Source: Phaeocystidibacter sp965659725
Lineage (GTDB): Bacteria > Bacteroidota > Bacteroidia > Flavobacteriales > Schleiferiaceae
NCBI GenBank assembly: GCA_965659725.1
Contig: CBFHXG010000062.1
Span: forward strand, 1-8,883
DNA length: 8,883 bases
Reading direction: 5' to 3'
Both the position numbers and the translations under genes were made by a program. This document shows, one piece after another, positions 1 through 6,945 of the stretch; the stretch's first letter is position 1, and the number at the start of each line of letters is the position of its first letter. Below the pieces are notes generated by a model. That model was not told the origin of the DNA, did no database searches, and saw only the letters and a list, made by a program, of their open reading frames with translations.

Positions 1-1437
1 AGCATAAAGAGCCACTTCGTATTTATCGTACTCGGCAACCTTTACATAGTTTTCAGTGAATCGAGGGTCCGCTGTATCGATGCGCAGATCACGTGTCCTT
101 ACCAGAAGTAGCTCCTTCTTAAGGTCAAAATTGAAGCTCATATCCGCCAGGATATTCATATCACGTGTACGGATGTAGTAGTTGATATTCGAGCGATAAA
201 GAGGATGCTTTTCCATTTCGACAGGCTGCGGCCAGTGTTGTGCAATATCTTGGGCAGTCAGTGCCACTTCCTTCATTCGGGCTGAGAATTTCCAGTTCCT
301 AGCCATATCCACATTCATCTGAAGGAACAAGTTACTCGCCATACCTAGTCCGATGATGATAGCTAAGCCAGAGCCTATCTTTCGCCATCTTCCTCCGCTT
401 TGCTCGGCATAGACCATAGTGCCGATCACCCAAAGAGAGAACAACAAGTAGTTGACAATATTCGTGCGCCCTCGAGGCAGCTTAGAGTCAAAGAATTCGT
501 GTTCGAGGATCCACCCGAAGATGGAGATGAAGAAAAGGGCCAGCGCCAGCTGAAGTAAAGTTGGAATTTTCTTGAACTTGATGATCAGGATGATGCTCAA
601 AATGAAGAACAAGCAAAGTCCACCAAATGCCAAGGACTCAACGAGAGCTCCACTGCCGCCTAGCTTGAAATAGTATCGATAGGTGTTCTCAAACCATTCT
701 CCGTATGTTGCGGTGCCAAAGAAGAGTTCCTCGGCCTCTTTTAGGTTCCAGAGATCGGAGACCGTCTTCCCAAAGAACAAAACGGAGATGATTCCTGAAA
801 CGATCAGTGCCATCCACCCCTTCTTCCAGTTCGAGCGATATAGATCTCGAAATTGAACGAGCACCATTAGGCCGATCAAAGCGATATACACGTTGAGTAA
901 GGCGGCATAGGCAAGGAGGGCCATTCCTGCGAAAAGGGCGGTTAAGATCTGACATCGGTATACCTTTCTCAACTCAAGCCCCTCCTCGAAACTCTTCCAG
1001 AAACATACGATGGCGGGAAGGATCAAGCCTATTCCCATGCCGTACCCTCTTGCCAATCCGAAGAACTCCAAAAAGGTAGGATGAGCATATAGCAATACGA
1101 TTGTTACCAGGAAGAAAATGTAGCTCTTCGCCTTCGATGCGATCTGCCAGGTGCCCCATGCGTAAGGAATGAAGGTAAGCATGTTGGGCAAGCGCATAGA
1201 CCATTCCGAATCACCAAAAAGCCACCTTGTGAGCTTCATGGCCTGTGTGTTCAAAACATGGTCATTCGCTCGAAGCACGTCCGGCCACAGGTCGAGCACA
1301 TAATTGAAGGTCATCGCCTCATCTATCGTAAACGACAGGAGAATGGCTCTAGCCAAAATGTAGGCGAAAGCTAGAATGGTAAGGGTCCAGAATGTGATCT
1401 GACGAGCGCGAGGCACAGTGAATTTCTTTGATACCAA
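1..1437 (-). CDS. GT-C-type multi-pass membrane protein (glycosyltransferase 39-like), 3' end beyond window
   Basis: The frame is open for 479 codons from a TTG at 1437 to the left edge, with no stop, so the C-terminus is missing. The protein is rich in hydrophobic stretches (about ten likely membrane segments, the first at residues 16-36), followed by a soluble tail from about residue 375. Features typical of lipid-linked-sugar GT-C transferases are a DE pair just after the first membrane segment (D39, E40), NDHVLN at 58-63 and RLPN at 82-85; in that fold the acidic pair is thought catalytic. The donor and acceptor cannot be told. It is a paralogue of the membrane protein at 7920-8883: GWILEH (308-313), LPRGR (320-324) and a YRS-NYYIRTR-type motif (414-425) all recur there. 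No ATG precedes the DE motif; TTG (1437) or GTG (1416) must start it. It begins 15 bp after purF, in the same frame, so co-transcription is likely. An oligosaccharide-unrelated membrane protein of the same fold is possible. Confidence 0.8.
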   Translation of the reverse strand, partial: MVSKKFTVPRARQITFWTLTILAFAYILARAILLSFTIDEAMTFNYVLDLWPDVLRANDHVLNTQAMKLTRWLFGDSEWSMRLPNMLTFIPYAWGTWQIASKAKSYIFFLVTIVLLYAHPTFLEFFGLARGYGMGIGLILPAIVCFWKSFEEGLELRKVYRCQILTALFAGMALLAYAALLNVYIALIGLMVLVQFRDLYRSNWKKGWMALIVSGIISVLFFGKTVSDLWNLKEAEELFFGTATYGEWFENTYRYYFKLGGSGALVESLAFGGLCLFFILSIILIIKFKKIPTLLQLALALFFISIFGWILEHEFFDSKLPRGRTNIVNYLLFSLWVIGTMVYAEQSGGRWRKIGSGLAIIIGLGMASNLFLQMNVDMARNWKFSARMKEVALTAQDIAQHWPQPVEMEKHPLYRSNINYYIRTRDMNILADMSFNFDLKKELLLVRTRDLRIDTADPRFTENYVKVAEYDKYEVALYA

Positions 1438-1452
1438 AGATGCAACGAAATT

Positions 1453-3351
1453 CTAATATGCTCGCTCGTTCCTTCCTTCTACGTAGTTGATGAAAGCCTT
1501 GTTCACAACGCGATTACCTCCAGGGGTCGGGTAATCACCCGTGAAGTACCAATCTCCTAAGTTATCAGGACATGATGCATGAAGGTCTTCGATCGTTTGG
1601 AAGATGATCTCCACTTCAGCTCCAAGGTCTACTGGCTTCAGCAACTCAGCACATTTAGCCGAGATCTGTTCAGCTGTAAATGGCTTGTAAATATCTTTCA
1701 CATAATTGCGAACCTGATCATCTGGCAAATTCACTTGAGCCAAGCACTTTTCGTAGGTCTCTTGAATAAGCTTATGCTGATTGGACTCTTTCAACAATTC
1801 GATAGCTGCTCTGAATGCGATGAAGTCGCCCATCTTCGCCATATCGATACCGTAACAATCTGGGAAACGGATCTGTGGAGCAGAACTCACAACGATGATC
1901 TTCTTCGGACTCAAGCGGTCCAAGATGCGAAGGATACTTTGCTTCAGGGTGGTACCTCGAACGATGGAGTCATCCATTACAACGAGGTTGTCCGACTTCT
2001 TCACTACGCCATAGGTGACGTCGTATACGTGGGAAACGAGGTCGTCGCGACTATCATCTTGGGTGATGAACGTGCGAAGCTTGACATCTTTCCAGGCCAC
2101 CTTATCGACGCGCATGCGAGTGTTGAGGATCTTGTCCAATTTAACATCATCGATATTGCCGCCCATGGAAGCGATCTCCTGTTTCTTCCAAGCGTTCAGA
2201 TGTTCTTCAACACCCTTAACGATACCATAGAAACTCACTTCTGCGGTGTTCGGAATAAAGCCAAACACGGTATTATCGATATCATGGTCTACTGCATCCA
2301 TGATCACAGGCGTGAGTCGGCGACCCAATTCCAAGCGCTCATTGTAGATGGAAGCATCATTGCCACGGGAGAAATAGATACGCTCGAAAGAACACGCTTT
2401 GCGCTCTAAAGGCTGCTTGATCTCTTCAAAGAAATATTCTCCATTCTTCTTCATGATCAAGGCGTTGCCAGGAGGGATCTCCTTCACGTCTTCAATCGCA
2501 AGATTGAATCCTGTTTGGATCACTGGACGCTCACTCGCCACAACGATGATCTCGTCATCGGCATAATAGTACGCTGGTCGTATTCCGCTTGGGTCGCGAA
2601 GAACGAAAGAATCACCATGACCAAACATTCCGGCCATAGCATAACCACCGTCCCACTTCTTTGCAGCATTTCTAAGTATTGATCCGATATCTAGATTCTC
2701 AGCGATCTTGTGAGAGATCTCTACTTTGCTGTGTCCTTCTTCGCGGAACTTGGCATACAGCTCTTCGTTCGCCTCATCAAGGAAGTGACCGATCTTCTCC
2801 ATTACGGTTACTGTATCGGCTTTTTCCTTTGGATGCTGACCGAGCTCCACGAGTTGATCGAAGAGTTCATCCACATTGGTCATATTGAAATTACCCGCAA
2901 CGATGAGGTTACGTGTCATCCAGTTATTCTGGCGAAGAAAAGGGTGGCAAGCTTCGATGCTGTTCTTTCCGTAAGTTCCGTAGCGAAGGTGGCCCAAATA
3001 CACCTCACCAATGAAAGGCAGATTGCTCTTCAACCACTCTGGATCCTTCAAGAGGGATGGGTCGTGTTTTGTGCCCTTGCGAATGCGCTTTTGAACGTAT
3101 TCGAAGATGTCTTGAATAGGTTTTGGATCGATGCTACGCTGGCGCGAGATGTATCGCTGACCTGGGGGAACATCGAGTTTAACTGAAGCCAATCCGGCTC
3201 CATCCTGTCCCCTGTTGTGTTGTTTCTCCATGAGGAGATACATCTTGTTGAGGCCGTACATAGCCGACCCGTATTTTTCAACGTAGTAGTTTAGGGGTTT
3301 GCGGAGCCTTACCATGGCTATCCCGCATTCATGGTGTATTGCGTCACTCAT
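1453..3351 (-). CDS. purF: Amidophosphoribosyltransferase (PurF)
   Basis: PurF is the cytoplasmic enzyme that makes 5-phosphoribosylamine from PRPP and glutamine, the first committed step of purine synthesis. The N-terminal half is a class II glutaminase domain. C9 in ECGIA is the expected nucleophile, exposed by removal of an eight-residue leader, with RGQDGAG at 47-53 and GHLRYGT at 120-126. The second half is a phosphoribosyltransferase domain with DPSGIRP at 253-259 and the PRPP-binding motif VVMDDSIVRGTT at 457-468. At 632 residues it is well over 100 longer than the E. coli enzyme; the extra length lies partly in the 60-100 and 385-440 regions and in the C-terminal tail, which I take to be normal for Bacteroidota. 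The usual HNGN oxyanion motif reads GNFN (153-156). The ATG at 3351 is preceded by no clear Shine-Dalgarno sequence, as is common in this phylum. It stops 15 bp before the membrane-protein gene. Confidence 0.97.
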   Translation of the reverse strand: MSDAIHHECGIAMVRLRKPLNYYVEKYGSAMYGLNKMYLLMEKQHNRGQDGAGLASVKLDVPPGQRYISRQRSIDPKPIQDIFEYVQKRIRKGTKHDPSLLKDPEWLKSNLPFIGEVYLGHLRYGTYGKNSIEACHPFLRQNNWMTRNLIVAGNFNMTNVDELFDQLVELGQHPKEKADTVTVMEKIGHFLDEANEELYAKFREEGHSKVEISHKIAENLDIGSILRNAAKKWDGGYAMAGMFGHGDSFVLRDPSGIRPAYYYADDEIIVVASERPVIQTGFNLAIEDVKEIPPGNALIMKKNGEYFFEEIKQPLERKACSFERIYFSRGNDASIYNERLELGRRLTPVIMDAVDHDIDNTVFGFIPNTAEVSFYGIVKGVEEHLNAWKKQEIASMGGNIDDVKLDKILNTRMRVDKVAWKDVKLRTFITQDDSRDDLVSHVYDVTYGVVKKSDNLVVMDDSIVRGTTLKQSILRILDRLSPKKIIVVSSAPQIRFPDCYGIDMAKMGDFIAFRAAIELLKESNQHKLIQETYEKCLAQVNLPDDQVRNYVKDIYKPFTAEQISAKCAELLKPVDLGAEVEIIFQTIEDLHASCPDNLGDWYFTGDYPTPGGNRVVNKAFINYVEGRNERAY

Positions 3352-3358
3352 TCAAGAA

Positions 3359-3390
3359 GGACTTTTGTCCGATTGACATCTGGCGTCAAA
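3359..3390 (-). promoter_or_regulatory. Two small inverted repeats in the purF leader
   Basis: Between the putative purF promoter and its ATG lie two inverted repeats: TTGAC-N7-GTCAA (3374-3390) and GGAC-AAAA-GTCC (3359-3370, ending 8 bp before the start codon). The second could fold close to the ribosome-binding region. Both stems are short (5 and 4 bp), so a regulatory role is only a suggestion. The sequence does not match any purine or PRPP riboswitch that I recognise. Confidence 0.3.
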
Positions 3391-3398
3391 AGGAGGTG

Positions 3399-3406
3399 CA
3401 AAGTTA
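3399..3406 (-). promoter_or_regulatory. Putative purF promoter, -7 box TAACTTTG
   Basis: The minus strand reads TAACTTTG, an exact match to the Bacteroidota -7 consensus TAnnTTTG, 47 bp upstream of the purF ATG. No TTG lies at the expected 19-21 bp upstream, so the -33 element is weak or absent and expression may depend on an activator. The 13-bp palindrome at 3445-3457 lies about 40 bp upstream of this box. Confidence 0.45.
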
Positions 3407-3444
3407 TGAATAGTTAAAGGATAATCGGATGGTCGGATCTTCAG

Positions 3445-3457
3445 AACGTCGGACGTT
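3445..3457. promoter_or_regulatory. Palindrome AACGTC-G-GACGTT, possible operator for purF
   Basis: Two perfect 6-bp arms around one central base form a 13-bp palindrome about 49 bp (centre to centre) upstream of the purF -7 box. The size and symmetry suit a dimeric DNA-binding regulator, and the upstream position would suit an activator better than a repressor. No regulator is encoded in the window, so the link is an inference. It could also be chance. Confidence 0.3.
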
Positions 3458-3605
3458 GTATTCGAGCGTTTCTCTGATGATCCGTTTATAGGTATCCATG
3501 TAATCCTTGCCAATTGGGTTAGAATACGATGGAGGTAGTAGATACTTACAGGGGAGGGGTTTGATGGGTTTCAGGGGCTTCAGGAGTTGGGAGAAACGTT
3601 AATAT

Positions 3606-3688
3606 GTTTATCCGTTTCTGGGTTAATCCGTTGTCGTTCTTATCCCATCCCTTTAGGGAGTAAACAACGAGCGAGCCTTGGAGTCTTG
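3606..3688. repeat. Intergenic repeat module, copy A
   Basis: This copy starts with a 26-bp block (3606-3631) that matches 6770-6795 at 24 of 26 positions and contains TTTATCCG and GTTAATCCG units. It continues to the 12-mer CAACGAGCGAGC (3665-3676), identical to 6826-6837. The spacing from block start to 12-mer end is 71 bp here and 68 bp in copy B. Two tandem 8-mers follow, GAGCCTTG and GAGTCTTG (3673-3688), then the A-run and hairpin of the nucleotidase terminator. There is no coding frame. Confidence 0.75.
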
Positions 3689-3690
3689 GC

Positions 3691-3720
3691 AAAAAAAACA
3701 CCCCACGTTTCCGCAGGGTG
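3691..3720 (-). terminator. Intrinsic terminator of the nucleotidase gene
   Basis: Read on the minus strand, a 9-bp stem (7 Watson-Crick and 2 G-T pairs; 3699-3720) closes a GAAA tetraloop and is followed at once by eight Ts (3691-3698). It begins about 25 bp after the nucleotidase stop codon. The loop and lower stem resemble those of the terminator at 6946-6973. Confidence 0.9.
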
Positions 3721-3745
3721 CCTCATTTAAAAAACTACTTGTCCT

Positions 3746-6595
3746 TTAGTCGATCAACAACTTCGATGTTGCAGTGCCTGCCTCTGTTTGAATAAGGAGG
3801 ATATACAACCCTGAATGTAAGTTGCTCAAGTCGAGTTTGGCCTCTGATCCGTTGACATAAAAGCTTGCGAGCCTTTGCCCGTTTATGTTCACGATATCAA
3901 CAGATTGGATATTTGAATTTTCACTCTTCACCATCACGAACTCGTCAGCCGGATTAGGATATACCCTTAGGCCATCAGCAAGAGTAAACTCGTTCACACT
4001 GATACCGAATGTGAAAACGCTATCTGAACGTTGACTTAAGATCTGGATGCGCGTGTCCAAAGTAGGGTCTGTTTCAGCTTCCGCGTAGGGAGCCACAGTA
4101 TGGAAGGCTGAGAGATACTCGGCAAGTGCATTCTGTTCAGACCCAACAGCAGCAAAGGTTGCTACGCCATTCAGCGTAGTGTTGCTCGCATCTAGGTCCA
4201 CGCCATTGCTCGTAACCGTTGAGAATGGATATCCATCTCCATCATTATCCACCAAGAAATTCAGGGAAACGAGTTTAATGATCCTGCTTGCATCGCCGTG
4301 AATAGCACCGTTAACAACTACAGAGTCTACAACAGCGCCATCTTCATCAATGATAGCCATGTTCTGAATCTTGCTTCCTACGGCCGCACTTGGATCGAAC
4401 GAGAATCGCATACCGCCTATCTGTGGCATTTGTCCGTTTGTAGATACGCCATCCCAGTTGCTAATACCGTGCTCAAGTAGGTCTTTCAATCCACTTGGAG
4501 TCGTTTCAACCACCTTCAGACCGTTGTTGAAGCGAAGGGTGTTTTCGATATCCAACTGAGAAACTTCCAATGAATCCTTTCCTGCTACTGGGTTGCCCTG
4601 TGGAGGCAGAAGACGCGCATTGGCTTGGTCGATAACTCCTATCTCGGCACGGATACCACCACCATTCTTCAATGAAACAGCAACGGTTGGATCGTATTGC
4701 TGAGCTACCCATAGGTTTGCATCTGCACTTAAGTTGCCCATATTGGTCTCCTCTGTTCTTACGAATGACCTGCGTCCTTCGAGGAACACCCCGGACTTAC
4801 CGAAGGTGATGCTGTCCTTTGCTACTACTACATCGATAACTGAACCGGTGAGCCTTTCAACGAAGTACCCCTTAGTTCCAACTCCGTAAGGATCCATTGA
4901 GCCCCAAACTTGGTTAACTACAGAAGGGATGGTTGCATACGCACCGCTTACCGAAGGGTTCACTGAGCTTGGAAGAAGATGTCCGTTGGCATCAAAAGCA
5001 ACTACTAGTCTGCCTACATAGGAATATTCGCCATCGGTCGAAACGATCAAAACGGAATCGCCAGAAGCATTCACCGTTTGGAAAGGATAATTTCCATCTG
5101 CAACGTCGCCTGCACGTAGAACATCCGTATTGTCCGCAAGAAGGAAATCTGAGCCTCCCGCGAGGATGATATCCACATCATTCAAAAGACCAGCCAGCGT
5201 TTGCTCAAGATTGAACTGTTGCAAGTGTGAAGCAACGATGATCTTGTTTACACCTTGATTCGTAAGTGAGTCGATATACGGCTGAAGCACACCTGCTAGT
5301 TGAGTCATGTCATTCATGGTAGGATTACCTACTACCGAGACATTTCCGGCGGATGTGATGGTAGACAATAACTGTGTCGTTGCTCCCACTACGCCGATAT
5401 CCTCACCGTTTACTGTGATGATTGTTGCCGGTGCTAGTTTCGGAGTTGTTGCTGCCGTTGCAGGATTGGTGATATCAACTACGAAGTTGTTTGCGTTTTG
5501 AATCCCAGGAACATAGTACGCATTCAATAGACTGCTACTAAAATCAAGGTTAGCGCTGAGATAAGGGAATTGAGCTCCCATCCAGAGGAGGTCGCCGCCA
5601 AACTCTTCACCGCCAACCGCGAGGGCCACTCGAGACTCACCCAGATCGAATTCGTGGTTTCCGATGGCAGAAGCATCAAAACCGATAACGTTCATCGTTG
5701 CGATATCCACTCTACCGGCTGAAGCTCCAAGCGTGTTAAGGGTTACACCGTAAAAATCGGAAAGGATAGCGTTCAATGAATCTTCAACAGAACTAGCGTC
5801 TGCTGCATTCATGAACGGACCCGGAATGTAATTATCGCCTGATGAGATCGTGATCGAGTTTGCGTATTCGTCTTCCAACTTATCCACGATAGCCGCAAAT
5901 GCAGGCGCATCTTCAATGGCTGTTACCCCACCTTCAAGGTCGGATGCGTGTAGAACTTGAAGTAAGAATTGACCTGGAAGGCTGTACTCAATAACTAGCA
6001 TTGGAGCCGCGCTTGAGGTCCCGTCGTACGCCTCAGCTGTTCGAGTGCCCGTTCCCTTGATCATGAAGGCCATAGGGTTTCCGTTCATCCATGTGGACTT
6101 ACTTGTAATGGAATCGACAAGCGACTTTAAATTTGGTGTTCGTTGAGCAACACCTTGATCTCCTACTGCAACCCAAGTAGCCGGGCTCCATTGAATAGAG
6201 TCATTTATGTAGGTACGACCCGAAATATTTCCAGTTGTGGTGGTATAGGTTGACGGATTCACGTTGTCTTCCACGAATACCTGCAGAGCACAGGGATCGT
6301 TGGCCTTTAATTCATCCACCTGAAACTGGATATAGGCATTGACCACATTGGCGTTGGCAGGCAATGAAACACTATTGAATCGGATGCCGATCAACTGATC
6401 GTCGCTTACAAAATCGTCAAAGCTCAATTCGAGATCAGAGCTATTGGTATACATAGCTCCTGAACCCGCTTCTTCCTCGGCATCATCTGTGCTTGAGTTA
6501 ACCCTAACCATGTAGGTGTTCTGAGCTTGCAAACTGCCGGCGGCAAAGAGGGCAATCAGACTAAGGCTCGGTAATAATTTCATCATTGAATGCAT
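3746..6595 (-). CDS. Secreted 5'-nucleotidase/metallophosphoesterase-family protein with T9SS sorting domain
   Basis: The 949-residue protein starts with a signal peptide (residues 1-24, likely cut after LQA). A beta-rich region (about 28-206) resembles DNRLRE/jelly-roll domains of cell-surface proteins. A metallophosphoesterase domain follows (about 211-535) with ASDLEGG (217-223), GDN (253-255), GNHEFD (312-317) and SH (456-457). The 5'-nucleotidase C-terminal domain (about 580-790) has NGGGIR (644-649) and FNNGLKVVE (689-697). After a linker with DNDGDGYPF (783-791) comes a Por-type sorting domain (about 872-949) containing YPNP (879-882), so export by type IX secretion and surface attachment or release are expected. 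Family members hydrolyse extracellular nucleotides or other phosphoesters; the true substrate is unknown. Three expected metal ligands differ: E221 for the His of DxH, and GGSD (480-483) for GHxH. The start could be 6595 or the MMK methionine at 6586/6583. It is flanked by its own promoter candidate and terminator. Confidence 0.88.
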   Translation of the reverse strand: MHSMMKLLPSLSLIALFAAGSLQAQNTYMVRVNSSTDDAEEEAGSGAMYTNSSDLELSFDDFVSDDQLIGIRFNSVSLPANANVVNAYIQFQVDELKANDPCALQVFVEDNVNPSTYTTTTGNISGRTYINDSIQWSPATWVAVGDQGVAQRTPNLKSLVDSITSKSTWMNGNPMAFMIKGTGTRTAEAYDGTSSAAPMLVIEYSLPGQFLLQVLHASDLEGGVTAIEDAPAFAAIVDKLEDEYANSITISSGDNYIPGPFMNAADASSVEDSLNAILSDFYGVTLNTLGASAGRVDIATMNVIGFDASAIGNHEFDLGESRVALAVGGEEFGGDLLWMGAQFPYLSANLDFSSSLLNAYYVPGIQNANNFVVDITNPATAATTPKLAPATIITVNGEDIGVVGATTQLLSTITSAGNVSVVGNPTMNDMTQLAGVLQPYIDSLTNQGVNKIIVASHLQQFNLEQTLAGLLNDVDIILAGGSDFLLADNTDVLRAGDVADGNYPFQTVNASGDSVLIVSTDGEYSYVGRLVVAFDANGHLLPSSVNPSVSGAYATIPSVVNQVWGSMDPYGVGTKGYFVERLTGSVIDVVVAKDSITFGKSGVFLEGRRSFVRTEETNMGNLSADANLWVAQQYDPTVAVSLKNGGGIRAEIGVIDQANARLLPPQGNPVAGKDSLEVSQLDIENTLRFNNGLKVVETTPSGLKDLLEHGISNWDGVSTNGQMPQIGGMRFSFDPSAAVGSKIQNMAIIDEDGAVVDSVVVNGAIHGDASRIIKLVSLNFLVDNDGDGYPFSTVTSNGVDLDASNTTLNGVATFAAVGSEQNALAEYLSAFHTVAPYAEAETDPTLDTRIQILSQRSDSVFTFGISVNEFTLADGLRVYPNPADEFVMVKSENSNIQSVDIVNINGQRLASFYVNGSEAKLDLSNLHSGLYILLIQTEAGTATSKLLID

Positions 6596-6644
6596 TTTAA
6601 TTGAGCTGTAAATGTCTGATTAGCAAGTTCTTCCTACATCAGTT

Positions 6645-6676
6645 AAAATTTAAGGAGATGTGAATTTTACCCCCAA
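6645..6676 (-). promoter_or_regulatory. Possible promoter of the nucleotidase gene
   Basis: The minus strand has TTG (6674-6676), 21 bp, then TAAATTTT (6645-6652), one base off the Bacteroidota TAnnTTTG box. The expected start of transcription would leave a leader of roughly 40 bp before the ATG at 6595. The match is imperfect and the region is AT-rich, so it is a candidate only. Confidence 0.3.
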
Positions 6677-6736
6677 GGATCAACAGTTTAATAACGTTGA
6701 TTTAAGAGAGATCGAAGAACATCAAACTTGGGGTAA
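6667..6736. repeat. Nested inverted repeat upstream of the nucleotidase gene
   Basis: The outer arms TTACCCCCAAG (6667-6677) and CTTGGGGTAA (6727-6736) are reverse complements apart from one extra C. They enclose inner arms ATCAAC (6679-6684) and GTTGAT (6696-6701). The outer left arm overlaps the possible -33 element of the nucleotidase promoter. It could be a regulator-binding region, a folded RNA or the remnant of a small element with terminal inverted repeats. Confidence 0.45.
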
Positions 6737-6769
6737 CATGGGGAAGGGCCTCTGTTTGAGGGTTTATCT

Positions 6770-6837
6770 GTTTATCCATTTCTGGGTTTATCCGTATCGC
6801 TGTAATCCGTTTACATTGGGGAAATCAACGAGCGAGC
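6770..6837. repeat. Intergenic repeat module, copy B
   Basis: This copy carries the block at 6770-6795 (24 of 26 bases as at 3606-3631) and the identical 12-mer CAACGAGCGAGC (6826-6837). Between them are further ATCCGT units. It has the same orientation as copy A, and both lie on the downstream side of a GAAA-loop terminator. Unlike copy A, about 90 bp of tandem repeats and hairpins separate the 12-mer from the last AGCCCT units before the terminator. Confidence 0.75.
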
Positions 6838-6840
6838 TCT

Positions 6841-6867
6841 GACAGCCTTGACAGCCTTGCTAGCCTT
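6841..6867. repeat. Tandem 9-bp repeat, three units
   Basis: Two exact copies of GACAGCCTT are followed by GCTAGCCTT (two changes). The core AGCCTT also occurs in copy A of the module (3674-3679), and AGCCCY occurs in the 8-bp array at 6920-6943. Arrays of this kind can change copy number by slippage. Confidence 0.85.
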
Positions 6868-6919
6868 TCCTGACGATCAGCTTTAGCTGATATCAGGATG
6901 CCGACCGATAGCGTCGGCA
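6868..6919. repeat. Double hairpin inside repeat copy B
   Basis: The first hairpin (6868-6898) pairs TCCTGA with TCAGGA and ATCAGC with GCTGAT around a TTTA loop, with a small internal bulge (CG against A). The second follows directly (6899-6919): TGCCGAC pairs perfectly with GTCGGCA around a 7-base loop. The pair sits between two AGCCYT arrays and has no counterpart in copy A. Two adjacent hairpins recall REP/BIME-like palindromic units, but neither has a T-run, so they are not intrinsic terminators. Confidence 0.7.
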
Positions 6920-6943
6920 GGAGCCCCGAAGCCCTGGAGCCCT
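6920..6943. repeat. Tandem 8-bp repeat, three units
   Basis: The units are GGAGCCCC, GAAGCCCT and GGAGCCCT, ending just before the A-run of the DUF2795 terminator. They correspond in position and sequence to the two 8-mers at 3673-3688 in copy A. Confidence 0.75.
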
Positions 6944-6945
6944 GC

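Larger units (their letters stand above)
3352..3745. other. 394-bp intergenic gap between purF and the nucleotidase gene
   Basis: No coding sequence was found. From right to left the gap holds the nucleotidase terminator (3691-3720), copy A of the intergenic repeat module (3606-3688), an unassigned stretch (about 3458-3605), a 13-bp palindrome (3445-3457), and the purF promoter and leader (3359-3406). The unassigned stretch has scattered ATCC units near 3480-3515 that resemble the repeat module, and a G-rich patch with two TTCAGG copies near 3568-3583. I see nothing else in it. Confidence 0.7.

Noticed and set aside
689..1204. Two short minus-strand reading frames (689-955 and 974-1204)
   Set aside because: They are in a different frame from the 479-codon membrane protein that covers the region, and their Arg/Gly-rich composition is typical of out-of-frame translation.
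1579..2409. A 276-codon plus-strand reading frame
   Set aside because: It lies wholly inside purF on the opposite strand, has no family resemblance, and purF is unmistakable; it is an antisense shadow.
2710..3186. A 158-codon plus-strand reading frame
   Set aside because: Antisense shadow of the PurF glutaminase domain, with no recognisable motif.
6660..6842. A 60-codon plus-strand reading frame in the intergenic gap
   Set aside because: It runs through the nested inverted repeat and the repeat module; its length and composition are those of chance, and no homology is recognisable.
6841..6943. Possible CRISPR-like or tRNA-like structure
   Set aside because: The 8-9 bp units are contiguous with no spacers of regular length, and the hairpins do not form a cloverleaf or carry a CCA/T-loop signature.
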